Assembly (NCBI GenBank): GCA_001464125.1 | Contig: LNEP01000001.1 | Coordinates: forward strand, 405,935 to 469,934 | Direction: 5' to 3' | DNA length: 64,000 nucleotides | Source: Betaproteobacteria bacterium Ga0077540 | GTDB lineage: Bacteria > Pseudomonadota > Gammaproteobacteria > Burkholderiales > Methylophilaceae | Part shown: positions 27,287 through 35,309 of the stretch, piece by piece | Numbering within the stretch: position 1 is the first letter of the stretch | How the letters are laid out: each line of letters opens with the position of its first letter | Notes under the pieces: generated by a model | Databases searched by the model: none | What the model saw: the letters and a program-made list of their open reading frames with translations, nothing else | Told to the model about the DNA's origin: nothing | Position numbers and translations under genes: made by a program

Positions 27287-28529
27287 GCTGGGCTTGCTCA
27301 AAATGTTTGAGCGCAGCCAATGCACTCATCACACCGTCTTCATGAAAACCGTTGCGCCAATAAGCCCCCGCGAAGCCAGTACGGTTTTGACCACTAATTT
27401 CAGAATGTCTGGTCTGTGCAATAGCCCCCTCTACGGTATACAAAGGGTGCATGTAACGAAGACGCTTGATGACTTTGGCTGGATTAATCATATCCGTATG
27501 ATTTAACGTGACCAAAATGGGCTCTGGGGATTGCAAACCCTGCAAGATGTTCATGTTGTAAGTGACTTGCACCTTGCCAGTGGGCTTGTCAGTAATGTGG
27601 TAATTCCAAGCAGCCCAGGCCAATTTACGTTTTGGCATTAGGCTATGGTCATAGTGCAGATAAATGGTGTTTTCTTGGTAAGGGATAGCACCTAATATTT
27701 CACGCTCAGCCTGTGTGGCGTCTTTACCCAGCATGGCCAGTGCCTCATCGCTATGACAGGCAAAAAACACATAATCAAAGCTTTGTTCCGCTTGATTCAC
27801 TGGCTTTACTTTCACTGAGTTTTTGAGTCTACGTACGCTCTCAATTGGGCAATTACGTTTGATATTGGATTTGAAGCCGGCGGTTAATTTCTCTACATAA
27901 GCATGTGAGCCGCCCTTAATCACGCGCCATTGCGGGCGATTATTCACAGTGAGCATGCCGTGATGATGGAAAAAACGCACAAAAAAACGTGCAGGAAACT
28001 GCATCATTTGTGCAGCATCGGTTGACCAAATCGCAGACCCCATAGGCACAATGTATTGATGAATAAACTGCTCACAGTAGTTGCCTTGTGCCAGATAATC
28101 ACCCAGTGTAATTTCCGTGCCATCTTCCAATAACTCAATGGCTGTTTTATTAAACCGCAAAATGTCGCGAATCATGCGGTAAAAACTTGGTTTAAATAGG
28201 TTGCTACGTTGAGCAAACAGGCTATTTAAGCTGGTGCCGTTATATTCCAAACCACTGCGCTCATCCCGAACGCTAAAGCTCATATGGCTAGGCTGCCACT
28301 CTACGTTCAGCGTTTCCAGCAATTGTAAAAAATTGGGGTAAGTGCGGTCATTAAATACAATGAAACCTGTATCGACCTGATAACGTTGGCCAAACAGAGC
28401 AATGTCATGCGTGTGCGTGTGACCTCCAACGTAATCATTTGCTTCAAATACAGTGATGTCGTGTTGTTGATGCAAGTGGTAGGCTAAGGTATTGCCTGCA
28501 ATACCACTGCCGATGATGGCGATTTTCAT
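27276..28529 (-). CDS. FAD-dependent amine-oxidase-like protein (COG2907)
   Basis: Predicted flavin oxidoreductase of the NAD/FAD-binding COG2907 group. It opens with the dinucleotide-binding motif MKIAIIGSGIAGNTLAYHL, then VFEANDYVGGHTHTHDI and YQVDTGFIVFNDRTYPNF. The C-terminus has GAYWRNGFHEDGVMSALAAL, the flavin-binding end of amine oxidase folds. At 417 residues it is standard size. The reaction is unknown; the family travels with DUF1365 and CFA synthases, so a lipid chain is the likely substrate. Overlaps DUF1365 at its 3' end. Confidence 0.88.
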   Translation of the reverse strand: MKIAIIGSGIAGNTLAYHLHQQHDITVFEANDYVGGHTHTHDIALFGQRYQVDTGFIVFNDRTYPNFLQLLETLNVEWQPSHMSFSVRDERSGLEYNGTSLNSLFAQRSNLFKPSFYRMIRDILRFNKTAIELLEDGTEITLGDYLAQGNYCEQFIHQYIVPMGSAIWSTDAAQMMQFPARFFVRFFHHHGMLTVNNRPQWRVIKGGSHAYVEKLTAGFKSNIKRNCPIESVRRLKNSVKVKPVNQAEQSFDYVFFACHSDEALAMLGKDATQAEREILGAIPYQENTIYLHYDHSLMPKRKLAWAAWNYHITDKPTGKVQVTYNMNILQGLQSPEPILVTLNHTDMINPAKVIKRLRYMHPLYTVEGAIAQTRHSEISGQNRTGFAGAYWRNGFHEDGVMSALAALKHFEQAQHAG

Positions 28530-28554
28530 GGTGCTAACGCATTTCTAATAATTG

Positions 28555-29484
28555 TTATGGGTATTTCTTTGATTCTCGTATATCAGTGGGCACGGTACGT
28601 AAGTTCCAAATTAAACCCAATGCGGCCAGAATGCGCAAACCATAATAGGTAAAATCTATTTCCCACCAATAAAAACCTTGTTTGGCCGCGCCAGGGTAGT
28701 GGTGGTGGTTATTGTGCCAGCCTTCACCAAGTGTCAACAGTGCAATCAAAAGGTTGTTGCGACTATGATCGCGTGTCTGATAACGGCGTTTGCCCCACAC
28801 GTGGGCAAGTGAGTTCACGCTAAACGTAGCGTGATACAGCGCCACTGTGGAGATCACAAAGCCCCATACCAGTAACTGTGGGCCGTTGGTATTAAGATGC
28901 GGTGCGTAGGAGGCGAGTAGCTCACCAAACACATAAATGGCAATGGCAAATGCAATGGGCACCAAAATATCAAAACGGTCTAAAAATCTAAGCTCGGGAA
29001 ACTTTGCTAACTCTTTTACACGTTCAAACTTGGTGGCGAAATTGGCGCTGGATAAAAACCAACCCATATGGCTCCAAAAAAATCCATGTTGTACGGGTGA
29101 GTGCGCATCGTCTTCTTGGTCTGAGTGCACATGGTGGTCACGATGATGCGCAGCCCACCACAAAGGCCCACGCTGCACCGCAGTAGCACCAATGATGGCA
29201 AATATTAATTGCCCTAAGCGCGAAGTTTGAAACGCTTTGTGTGCAAAGTATCTATGGTAAAAACCCGTGATAGCAAACATACGCAATGCATAAAGCACTA
29301 CTGCAAACGCAACCGCAAACCAACTCCAACCGACCCAAATCAGGCTAAGGCATGCGATATGCAATCCTACAAAAGGGATGACCCGCCACCAATCAATACG
29401 ATGCGTTTCTGAATCACGTAATGTGCTGGCCACTTCGTTATCAAACCAGCTCAGTATAAATTTAATAGGTGTAAGACTACGCAT
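28555..29484 (-). CDS. Acyl-CoA/acyl-lipid fatty acid desaturase
   Basis: Membrane di-iron desaturase introducing a double bond into acyl chains. The three histidine boxes are plain: HRYFAHKAF, HRDHHVHSD and HNNHHHYPG, with transmembrane pairs before the first (about residues 30-75) and between the second and third (about 170-220). The 309 residues match delta-9 type bacterial desaturases. It lies between the lipocalin and the flavin oxidase gene with 8-25 nt gaps. It could supply the double bond used by the two methyltransferases of this operon. Confidence 0.92.
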   Translation of the reverse strand: MRSLTPIKFILSWFDNEVASTLRDSETHRIDWWRVIPFVGLHIACLSLIWVGWSWFAVAFAVVLYALRMFAITGFYHRYFAHKAFQTSRLGQLIFAIIGATAVQRGPLWWAAHHRDHHVHSDQEDDAHSPVQHGFFWSHMGWFLSSANFATKFERVKELAKFPELRFLDRFDILVPIAFAIAIYVFGELLASYAPHLNTNGPQLLVWGFVISTVALYHATFSVNSLAHVWGKRRYQTRDHSRNNLLIALLTLGEGWHNNHHHYPGAAKQGFYWWEIDFTYYGLRILAALGLIWNLRTVPTDIRESKKYP

Positions 29485-29492
29485 GATGTCGA

Positions 29493-30056
29493 TTAAGTAG
29501 ATTTGTCAGTCTTGGTGGCAGGCCAGGATTGCGGTACTTTTCGTAATTTGGAGGTTTCGTAACCCATGTCTTTCACTGCTTTAACCATAGCCTCATAATC
29601 AGTGTCCGCAATTTGTGGCGTTCTGGCCATAATCCAAACATAATCACGTGCGTTTCTAGCAATAATTGTGCGTTGATAGTCTGGGTCCAAATAAGCAATT
29701 CTAAAGTCTGCCTTGATTGGCCAAATAAATTGCATCCCCCAAATTGCATTACCAGTATTGGGTACTACAAAACCTTTAGGGTGATACTCTTTAAAAGGGC
29801 CATCAAAAGCGCCTTTGTAATAAGTGAAGGTGGTGGCAATGGTGCCATCGGCATTTAATTGGTAATTTTCAATCGCATTGTAAGCTTGTGTTTCTATCAT
29901 GGTGGGAATGGCCGCAATCACGTACCAATCACCCATGAATTTGGGTAAATCTACTTGTTGTACCGGTTTAATCTCGTTCATGGCATTACCTGCGCAAGCG
30001 CTTAAGCAACCTAATAAAAAAATTGAATAAATTACTTTAAAAAAATTATTTAACAT
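29493..30056 (-). CDS. Outer-membrane lipocalin lipoprotein (Blc-like)
   Basis: Predicted lipoprotein binding fatty acids or lysophospholipids. The N-terminal signal ends in lipobox LSAC (Cys about residue 21). The lipocalin start PKFMGDWYVIAAIPT carries the GxW motif; YLDPDYQRTIIARNARDYVWIMARTP is the conserved lipocalin core of the Blc family. The 187 residues are normal. Within the operon it may carry or salvage the modified acyl chains across the periplasm, which is inference. Confidence 0.9.
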   Translation of the reverse strand: MLNNFFKVIYSIFLLGCLSACAGNAMNEIKPVQQVDLPKFMGDWYVIAAIPTMIETQAYNAIENYQLNADGTIATTFTYYKGAFDGPFKEYHPKGFVVPNTGNAIWGMQFIWPIKADFRIAYLDPDYQRTIIARNARDYVWIMARTPQIADTDYEAMVKAVKDMGYETSKLRKVPQSWPATKTDKST

Positions 30057-30062
30057 GTTGAT

Positions 30063-30686
30063 TTATTTCAATCTATAATCAATGATGTAGCCTTCTGGCG
30101 TGGTCGATTTCAACGCTACCCAATCATTGGTCTGGTCATACCACAAATCAATGTTGAGTTTGTTTTTTCCGTTCAGGGCACCCATGATTTTGTAATGGGT
30201 AGTGTCTGTAGGACGGCCGCGCACTTGGATAGTTTCGTTACCAATAGATTGAATTTTTGTATCTAAATACTCAGCGTTTTGAGGGTTAAGCAGCTTTTTT
30301 TGCGTCAATATCTTGGGGTTCCAGTAGGCAAATGTCATGGTGCATGCTGGTAGCTTTTGTGAGACTTTGTTATAAGCCACTTCAAAAGCGTCCTCTTTGA
30401 GTTTAGCCTCTACATCCATCACCACTTTGTTTTCTACCGTGTGCGCACTCAATTTGGTTAAACAGTCGTTTTGCCATGCCTCTTGTGCCGAGTGCACGTA
30501 GTCATAGGCATTAATAAACAGTACTTTTACCTTAAAGTTGGCCTTGCTGGTCAACTGACTATCATTCAGTGAGAAGGTATGTGTGCCTATCTTTTGTTTA
30601 TCTAAATACACATCAAAAGCCCAATCTTTACTGTGCGCATTTAAGGTGAATAGCGCCATGGATAGGAATAGGGTTTTAGTCCACAT
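30063..30686 (-). CDS. DUF6134-like exported protein
   Basis: A 207-residue protein with a cleavable signal (WTKTLFLSMALFTLNAHS) and a beta-rich body that begins WAFDVYLDKQKIGTHTFSL and ends STTPEGYIIDYRLK. This layout fits the DUF6134 family of predicted periplasmic proteins, of unknown function, that resemble lipid-binding beta-sandwich or YceI-like folds. Overlaps the DUF1295 gene by 11 nt upstream and lies 6 nt before the lipocalin gene, so the two are probably made together. Confidence 0.75.
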   Translation of the reverse strand: MWTKTLFLSMALFTLNAHSKDWAFDVYLDKQKIGTHTFSLNDSQLTSKANFKVKVLFINAYDYVHSAQEAWQNDCLTKLSAHTVENKVVMDVEAKLKEDAFEVAYNKVSQKLPACTMTFAYWNPKILTQKKLLNPQNAEYLDTKIQSIGNETIQVRGRPTDTTHYKIMGALNGKNKLNIDLWYDQTNDWVALKSTTPEGYIIDYRLK

Positions 30687-31464
30687 GTTTTGGCATCCCT
30701 GGAATAAAGGCGTTGGTGGTTTTAATGTAGTGCAAATATGCAGGACGGCGTTCCGTGATGGTACTTTCTAGCAAGCTGACACCACTCACTTTAAGTAAAA
30801 GCAATGTCATTAAAATAGGAGAGAGGATCGCCCACCAAGCACCGGCCGCCAGCGCAAATAAGAAAAAGCCCCACCAAACACAACATTCGCCAAAGTAGTT
30901 GGGATGGCGGGTGTAGCGCCAAAGCCCCGTGTTAAGCACTGCGTTTTTATTGGCAGGGTTAGCCTTAAAGTGGCTCAATTGGTAATCACCCACAATTTCC
31001 CAATACAGACCAAATAACACCAACGCAAGCGCAATGTAATCCAACGCATTGAACGGTGTATCACCGTCTAACGCGCCATAAATTGATAAGCTAATCACCC
31101 AAGCCAACACCGCCTGCAAACCAAAGACGATGTAAACACTTTTAAACCAAAAGTTAGGTTCATTGTTTTGACGAATCACCACATATCGTTGATCTTCGTG
31201 TCCTACGTTACGCCATGCAATATGGATACACAAACGCACACTCCAAATGGTGAGTAGTGTTAGCACCAACCAAATGCGGGGGCTAGATTGATAATTCAGC
31301 AAAGCCACTGAGTAACCAGCCAATAGAAAAAACAAGCTCCACATGCTATCTACATGGCTGACTTTGTCGGTAATTAGGCTCAGCATCCAGCCCGTCAGCG
31401 CAAATAAGCCAATAGCGTAAAAGCTATATAAATAGAGTGACCAATTAAACGTGTGCATACCCAT
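30676..31464 (-). CDS. DUF1295 / steroid 5-alpha-reductase-like membrane protein
   Basis: Multi-pass inner-membrane protein with about seven hydrophobic segments. The C-terminal NAVLNTGLWRYTRHPNYFGECCVWWGFFLF motif, shown by LWRYTRHPNYFGE, is the hallmark of the DUF1295/isoprenylcysteine methyltransferase-like and steroid reductase superfamily. The family is linked to lipid double-bond reduction, but no reaction is proved. Start candidates are TTG 31467, ATG 31464 and ATG 31458, all within the 3' end of DUF2878; I give 31464. Confidence 0.88.
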   Translation of the reverse strand: MGMHTFNWSLYLYSFYAIGLFALTGWMLSLITDKVSHVDSMWSLFFLLAGYSVALLNYQSSPRIWLVLTLLTIWSVRLCIHIAWRNVGHEDQRYVVIRQNNEPNFWFKSVYIVFGLQAVLAWVISLSIYGALDGDTPFNALDYIALALVLFGLYWEIVGDYQLSHFKANPANKNAVLNTGLWRYTRHPNYFGECCVWWGFFLFALAAGAWWAILSPILMTLLLLKVSGVSLLESTITERRPAYLHYIKTTNAFIPGMPKHVD

Positions 31465-31972
31465 CAAACTTTTTTGATAAAAACATTAATAGCGGTGTTA
31501 ATAAACCCCAACCAACTGCCAATACGATATGACTGCTTGGTGTAATGGTAAGTGTCACTGCCCCCAGTTTTTCAGCCGCCATATAAGCCAGTGGCCCGCC
31601 AATAGCGCCAAACAGCACCGCAACCACATAACGATGACGCATCCAACGTAAACTGGCATTTAAGGTGCTTGCAAACACCACCCATAAACCAATAATCCAT
31701 ACCGGTACAATAGTAGGTGACCAGCCATTGGCCTGATAATGCACCACACCGTGATTAAGGATAAGCTGATCAAACGTTGCGCCAATCACACAGGCAACCA
31801 ACATTAATTGCAGTTCTTTAACTGGATTGGCAATAAATACTAACTGAATGCCCGCCAGAGATGCTGCAATCACAAACCCAAGCCAAGGCATTTGATTGGC
31901 GGCACCTAGTACACAGGCAAACCAACCTAGTTGAAACAAAACAAAGTTAAGGACTACGCGCTTTGTCGACAT
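31445..31972 (-). CDS. DUF2878 family membrane protein
   Basis: A 175-residue protein, nearly all hydrophobic, with five or six membrane segments (for example LNFVLFQLGWFACVLGA and VPVWIIGLWVVFASTLNASL). The NASLRWMRH and FGAIGGPLAYMAAEKLGA parts fit DUF2878, a family almost always found with DUF1295 and CFA-like genes. ATG 31972 overlaps the stop of the upstream methyltransferase by one base (TAATG), suggesting coupled translation. Function unknown. Confidence 0.85.
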   Translation of the reverse strand: MSTKRVVLNFVLFQLGWFACVLGAANQMPWLGFVIAASLAGIQLVFIANPVKELQLMLVACVIGATFDQLILNHGVVHYQANGWSPTIVPVWIIGLWVVFASTLNASLRWMRHRYVVAVLFGAIGGPLAYMAAEKLGAVTLTITPSSHIVLAVGWGLLTPLLMFLSKKFDGYAHV

Positions 31973-33006
31973 TATTTCTTCTCAAATAAATAATGACTGA
32001 CCCACCACTCTTGGCCTTTGTTGTAGCCAAACAGCTCAGCACAAGCCATATAAAACATGCGCCAGCGGTTACGCCATAACTCTACATTGTCTGCGCCATA
32101 AGTGTTGGCTAATACCTTGGTAATAGCATCATGGTGTTTGTCCATATTCTCCAGCCAAGCGTTGGCGGTTTTTTCATAATGCGTACCATCCCAGCGCCAG
32201 CGATTAATCAGCTTTAAGTGATCTTGAAAGTAGAGTGGTAGATCATCACTTGGCATCATGCCGCCACTAAAAAAGTATTGGCTCATCCAATCATCATCAC
32301 CTTGCACTTCAAAGGCATAAGGTGTGTTGCGATGCACAAAGATATGCTTGAAAAACTTACCACCAGGTTTTAACCATTTAGCCACCTTGCCATACAATAC
32401 TTGGTAATTGCGCATGTGCTCAAACATTTCAACTGAGACAATACGGTCGTATGTGGAGGGTGCTTCAAATACATTCATGTCCGCAGTGATGATTACCAAA
32501 TTGGTGAGTCCTCGCGACCTTGCGGTGGCGGTAATGTATTCACGCTGGGAGTTAGAGTTTGAAACAGCGGTAATGGAGGCATTGGGGTATTTTTCCGCCA
32601 TCCAAAGCGAGAGCGATCCCCAACCGCAACCCAACTCTAAGATATGCTGACCATCTTGCAAGTCTGCATGGTCGCAAGTTTGATTCAGTGCCAATACTTC
32701 TGCTTCATCCAGTGTTAGCGTATCCGGCATCCAAAAACAACTGCTGTATTTGCGGCGTGCACCTAAGCAGTAATGAAAAAATTGCTCAGGTACTTCATAG
32801 TGCTGCGCATTCGCCAGCTCTGGCAAAGGAGCAATCTGTTCAGATGCGTTCATTTGCGCAATAAATTGCATTAAATGTGCCATCGAAACTTCGCAATCAT
32901 CGGCGTTGATTTCTTTTAAGCGTTTTTCTGTTAGCTGTCTAATGCCTTTACGCACTAAAGCGTCAGGTAGTTTTCCAGCTTCGGCAAGCTTAATTGCTAA
33001 ACTCAT
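31972..33006 (-). CDS. CFA synthase-like SAM methyltransferase (copy 2, first gene of the operon)
   Basis: Predicted lipid methyltransferase of the CFA synthase superfamily but clearly distinct from the copy at 25239: 344 residues, lacking most of the N-terminal CFA domain. SAM motif is ILELGCGWGSLSLWMAEKYP (about residues 120-140), followed by ISVEMFEHMRNY-like sequence (SVEMFEHMRNYQVLYGK) and KFFKHIFVHRNTPYAFE. ATG 33006 has AAAAGG about 9 nt upstream. It heads the nine-gene operon. It might methylate a diunsaturated acyl chain rather than form a ring; this is open. Confidence 0.88.
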   Translation of the reverse strand: MSLAIKLAEAGKLPDALVRKGIRQLTEKRLKEINADDCEVSMAHLMQFIAQMNASEQIAPLPELANAQHYEVPEQFFHYCLGARRKYSSCFWMPDTLTLDEAEVLALNQTCDHADLQDGQHILELGCGWGSLSLWMAEKYPNASITAVSNSNSQREYITATARSRGLTNLVIITADMNVFEAPSTYDRIVSVEMFEHMRNYQVLYGKVAKWLKPGGKFFKHIFVHRNTPYAFEVQGDDDWMSQYFFSGGMMPSDDLPLYFQDHLKLINRWRWDGTHYEKTANAWLENMDKHHDAITKVLANTYGADNVELWRNRWRMFYMACAELFGYNKGQEWWVSHYLFEKK

Positions 33007-33330
33007 GAATTTAAACCTTTTTTTATAATCGAATATTGGTTGATACGCAGCTAGATTTGCTTATTGAATGAGCCAATCACTGCAAAAGCATTTTTATGAG
33101 GTTTTACGATTGAAAAAGTTGCAGTGCAAACAACAATAGCCATCATCATATACTAATTGGGTTAATTTTTAATACGCTATCAAATATTCTACTTAAGCCC
33201 TCAACTTACCCCTATAAATCTGGTGTTCTGAAAAAAGATATTCAACTCACCAAGCCATATCATTTAGCTAGTGAATAATCACCCTTTTATGTTGTATACT
33301 GCTCTGTATACATTTTGGAAGGTTGCCACC
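33007..33330. other. Divergent control region between the lipid operon and the PQQ dehydrogenase
   Basis: No gene is seen in these 324 bases. They must hold the promoter of the nine-gene minus-strand operon and that of the PQQ dehydrogenase. The left part is AT-rich with GATTATAAA on the minus strand close to the 33006 start. The right part holds a perfect inverted repeat at 33293-33312. I do not see an unambiguous sigma-70, sigma-54 or ECF promoter. Confidence 0.5.
33293..33312. promoter_or_regulatory. Operator-like palindrome TGTATAC-N6-GTATACA
   Basis: Perfect 7-bp arms separated by 6 bp, ending 18 bp before the PQQ dehydrogenase ATG at 33331 and just upstream of its GGAAGG ribosome binding site. 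The place and symmetry fit a dimeric repressor site overlapping the promoter or leader. I cannot name the regulator. Confidence 0.5.
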
Positions 33331-35115
33331 ATGAACGTTAAACTTTATGCAGGTATGTTGTTAGCCGCCAGCTTAACTATTACCGCATGTACCAAAAACC
33401 AACAGAGTAGTACCCAACAGGCCGATTGGCCAAGCTACGGGCGAGATCTAAGTGGTCAACGTTTTTCACCCGCCACACAAATTAACCATACCAATGTTAA
33501 AAAAATGGCAGGAGCCTGGCAATATAAATCAGGTATTAAGGCTACCTTTCAAGCCACCCCAATCGTGCAAAATGGCATCATGTATTTGTCGCTTCCCTAC
33601 AACCATGTGGTGGCACTCAATGCTAAAACCGGTCAAGAGTTATGGCGTTATACCCATGATAGACGCAAAGACTGGCAGATGTGCTGTGGGCCAGCAAACC
33701 GTGGCGTGGCCGTGGCGGATGGCAAAGTGTTCATAGGCACAGTAGATGCGCGCTTGATAGCATTGAATGCCCAAACTGGCGTGAAAGAGTGGGATATCGA
33801 TGTCGTTGAAAATGCCATTGTGACAGAAGGGCAAGATGCGCTCGATAAAAACGACCCAAACAGTGCGCGCAAAGTCACTGGGGGTACCGGCATCGGCATT
33901 GCCATGGCGCCTATCGTGTATCAAGGGAAAGTGATAGTGGGCATTACTGGGGTAGGCTATGGGTTACATATTGATAACCCCAGAGAAGATGCACCACTAG
34001 GTGCAGTCATCGGGGTAACAGGGCGCTTTGGTCGCCCTGGTTTCTTGGCTGCTTATGATGTCAACAACGGTAAACGTGTTTGGCAGTTTGATACCATTCC
34101 AGCCCAAGGTTGGGAAGGGCAGTTTACACAAACCACTAAAGATGGTGCCAGTTTTAATCGCGATATTGCGCAAGAAAAAGCAGATCTAGCTAAATACCCG
34201 GATGCATCCCGATTTGGCGGAGGTTCTGCCTGGAGCACGCCTGTGGTTGATACCCGCACCAACACGTTGTACTTTGGCACTGGTAATCCATCACCACAGA
34301 TGAACGACATTTCACGCCCGGGGGATAACCTTTACACGGTTTCATTGATAGCGCTAGATACCGAAACAGGTCAGCTTAAATGGCATTACCAACAAGTACC
34401 GCATGATTTATGGGGCTATGATTTAGCGAGCCCGCCCGTGCTATTTGATTACACATTGAATGGCAAAAAAGTGGCTGCTGTCGGTCAGGCCAGTAAAACT
34501 GGCTGGTTTTTTATCCATGACCGCATCACTGGCAAACTACTCAAGAAAACAGATGCATTTGTGCCGCAACACAACCTTTTCAACAAGGCAACCTTTGAAG
34601 GCACGGTGGTGTATCCAGGTATTTTGGGCGGTGCCAATTGGTCACCGGTGAGTGTAGATGAGGCGCATCAACGTGTTTACATTGCAGCGATTCATGCACC
34701 CATTAAATACACGCTTCATGAAACCCCCAGCAAAAACGGTAATGCCCCTATCCGCTATGCTGCAAGCGAACCTACCAATGATGCCCGCTGGGGCTTGCTT
34801 TCAGCAGTTGATTTAGTCTCTGGCAAAGTGCTCTGGCAAGTCAAAACCGCTCAACCATTAGTGGGTGGTGTATTAGCCACAGCTGGCAACTTGGTGTTTA
34901 CGGGGGAGGGCAACGGTCAATTCAATGCCTATAACACTGAAACTGGTGAGATGGTATGGCAAGGTAAGTCAGCTTATGGTGTAAACGCACCACCTATCAC
35001 TTACACCGTTGACGGTACCCAGTATATTGCAGTAGCCAGTGGAGGCAGCTCTATTTTTGGGTACAAGCAAGGGGATGCAATCTTGGCATATTCAATCAAA
35101 ACTCAGAAAGATTGA
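33331..35115 (+). CDS. PQQ-dependent dehydrogenase, lipoprotein type
   Basis: Predicted periplasmic, lipid-anchored quinoprotein oxidising an alcohol, aldehyde or sugar. The signal ends in lipobox ITAC. The body is an eight-bladed propeller, with repeated Trp-docking motifs (LNAKTGQELWRY, LNAQTGVKEWDI, LDTETGQLKWHY) and the vicinal cysteine pair MCCGPANRGVAV typical of PQQ alcohol dehydrogenases. In PHDLWGYD (about 34399-34422) the place of the catalytic Asp of MxaF/Gcd-type enzymes (HDxWD) is Gly. ATG 33331 follows GGAAGG by about 9 nt; the longer frame to 33271 would bury the lipobox. It is not a standard MxaF or XoxF. Confidence 0.85.
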   Translation: MNVKLYAGMLLAASLTITACTKNQQSSTQQADWPSYGRDLSGQRFSPATQINHTNVKKMAGAWQYKSGIKATFQATPIVQNGIMYLSLPYNHVVALNAKTGQELWRYTHDRRKDWQMCCGPANRGVAVADGKVFIGTVDARLIALNAQTGVKEWDIDVVENAIVTEGQDALDKNDPNSARKVTGGTGIGIAMAPIVYQGKVIVGITGVGYGLHIDNPREDAPLGAVIGVTGRFGRPGFLAAYDVNNGKRVWQFDTIPAQGWEGQFTQTTKDGASFNRDIAQEKADLAKYPDASRFGGGSAWSTPVVDTRTNTLYFGTGNPSPQMNDISRPGDNLYTVSLIALDTETGQLKWHYQQVPHDLWGYDLASPPVLFDYTLNGKKVAAVGQASKTGWFFIHDRITGKLLKKTDAFVPQHNLFNKATFEGTVVYPGILGGANWSPVSVDEAHQRVYIAAIHAPIKYTLHETPSKNGNAPIRYAASEPTNDARWGLLSAVDLVSGKVLWQVKTAQPLVGGVLATAGNLVFTGEGNGQFNAYNTETGEMVWQGKSAYGVNAPPITYTVDGTQYIAVASGGSSIFGYKQGDAILAYSIKTQKD

Positions 35116-35146
35116 ATCAATATTTTTGTTATCCTCATATCAAATT

Positions 35147-35206
35147 TGGTTATTAACAACCAGTATGGTGGTTGTTAATAACCACTTATTTGGTTGTTCA
35201 CACCCA
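35147..35206. promoter_or_regulatory. Three tandem 16-bp sites TGGTT-N6-AACCA (region A)
   Basis: Sites at 35147-35162 (TGGTTATTAACAACCA), 35169-35184 (TGGTTGTTAATAACCA) and 35191-35206 (TGGTT-GTTCAC-ACCCA, one mismatch) are spaced exactly 22 bp apart, about two helix turns. Sites 1 and 2 are exact reverse complements of each other. They lie 98-136 bp (first two) before the start point predicted from the sigma-54-like element at 35256, a usual place for enhancer-binding proteins. The same motif recurs at 53184 and 63647. Confidence 0.7.
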
Positions 35207-35255
35207 TTCGTCATATAAGCTATTGATATAGAAGCAAGAAAAATTCCCGCATTGC

Positions 35256-35272
35256 TAGGAATGAAATTTGCT
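35256..35272 (+). promoter_or_regulatory. Sigma-54-like promoter of the Tad plus-strand operon
   Basis: GG (35258-35259), ten bases, GC (35270-35271), with TTTGC at the -12 side. The 15-mer AGGAATGAAATTTGC here is repeated exactly, on the other strand, in front of the gene starting at 53067. A start point near 35283 would leave a 27-nt leader to ATG 35310. The -24 part (GGAA rather than GGCA) is not perfect. Confidence 0.55.
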
Positions 35273-35309
35273 CTGAACTAACTCTGATGTAATGGATAGT
35301 TTAGTTCGC

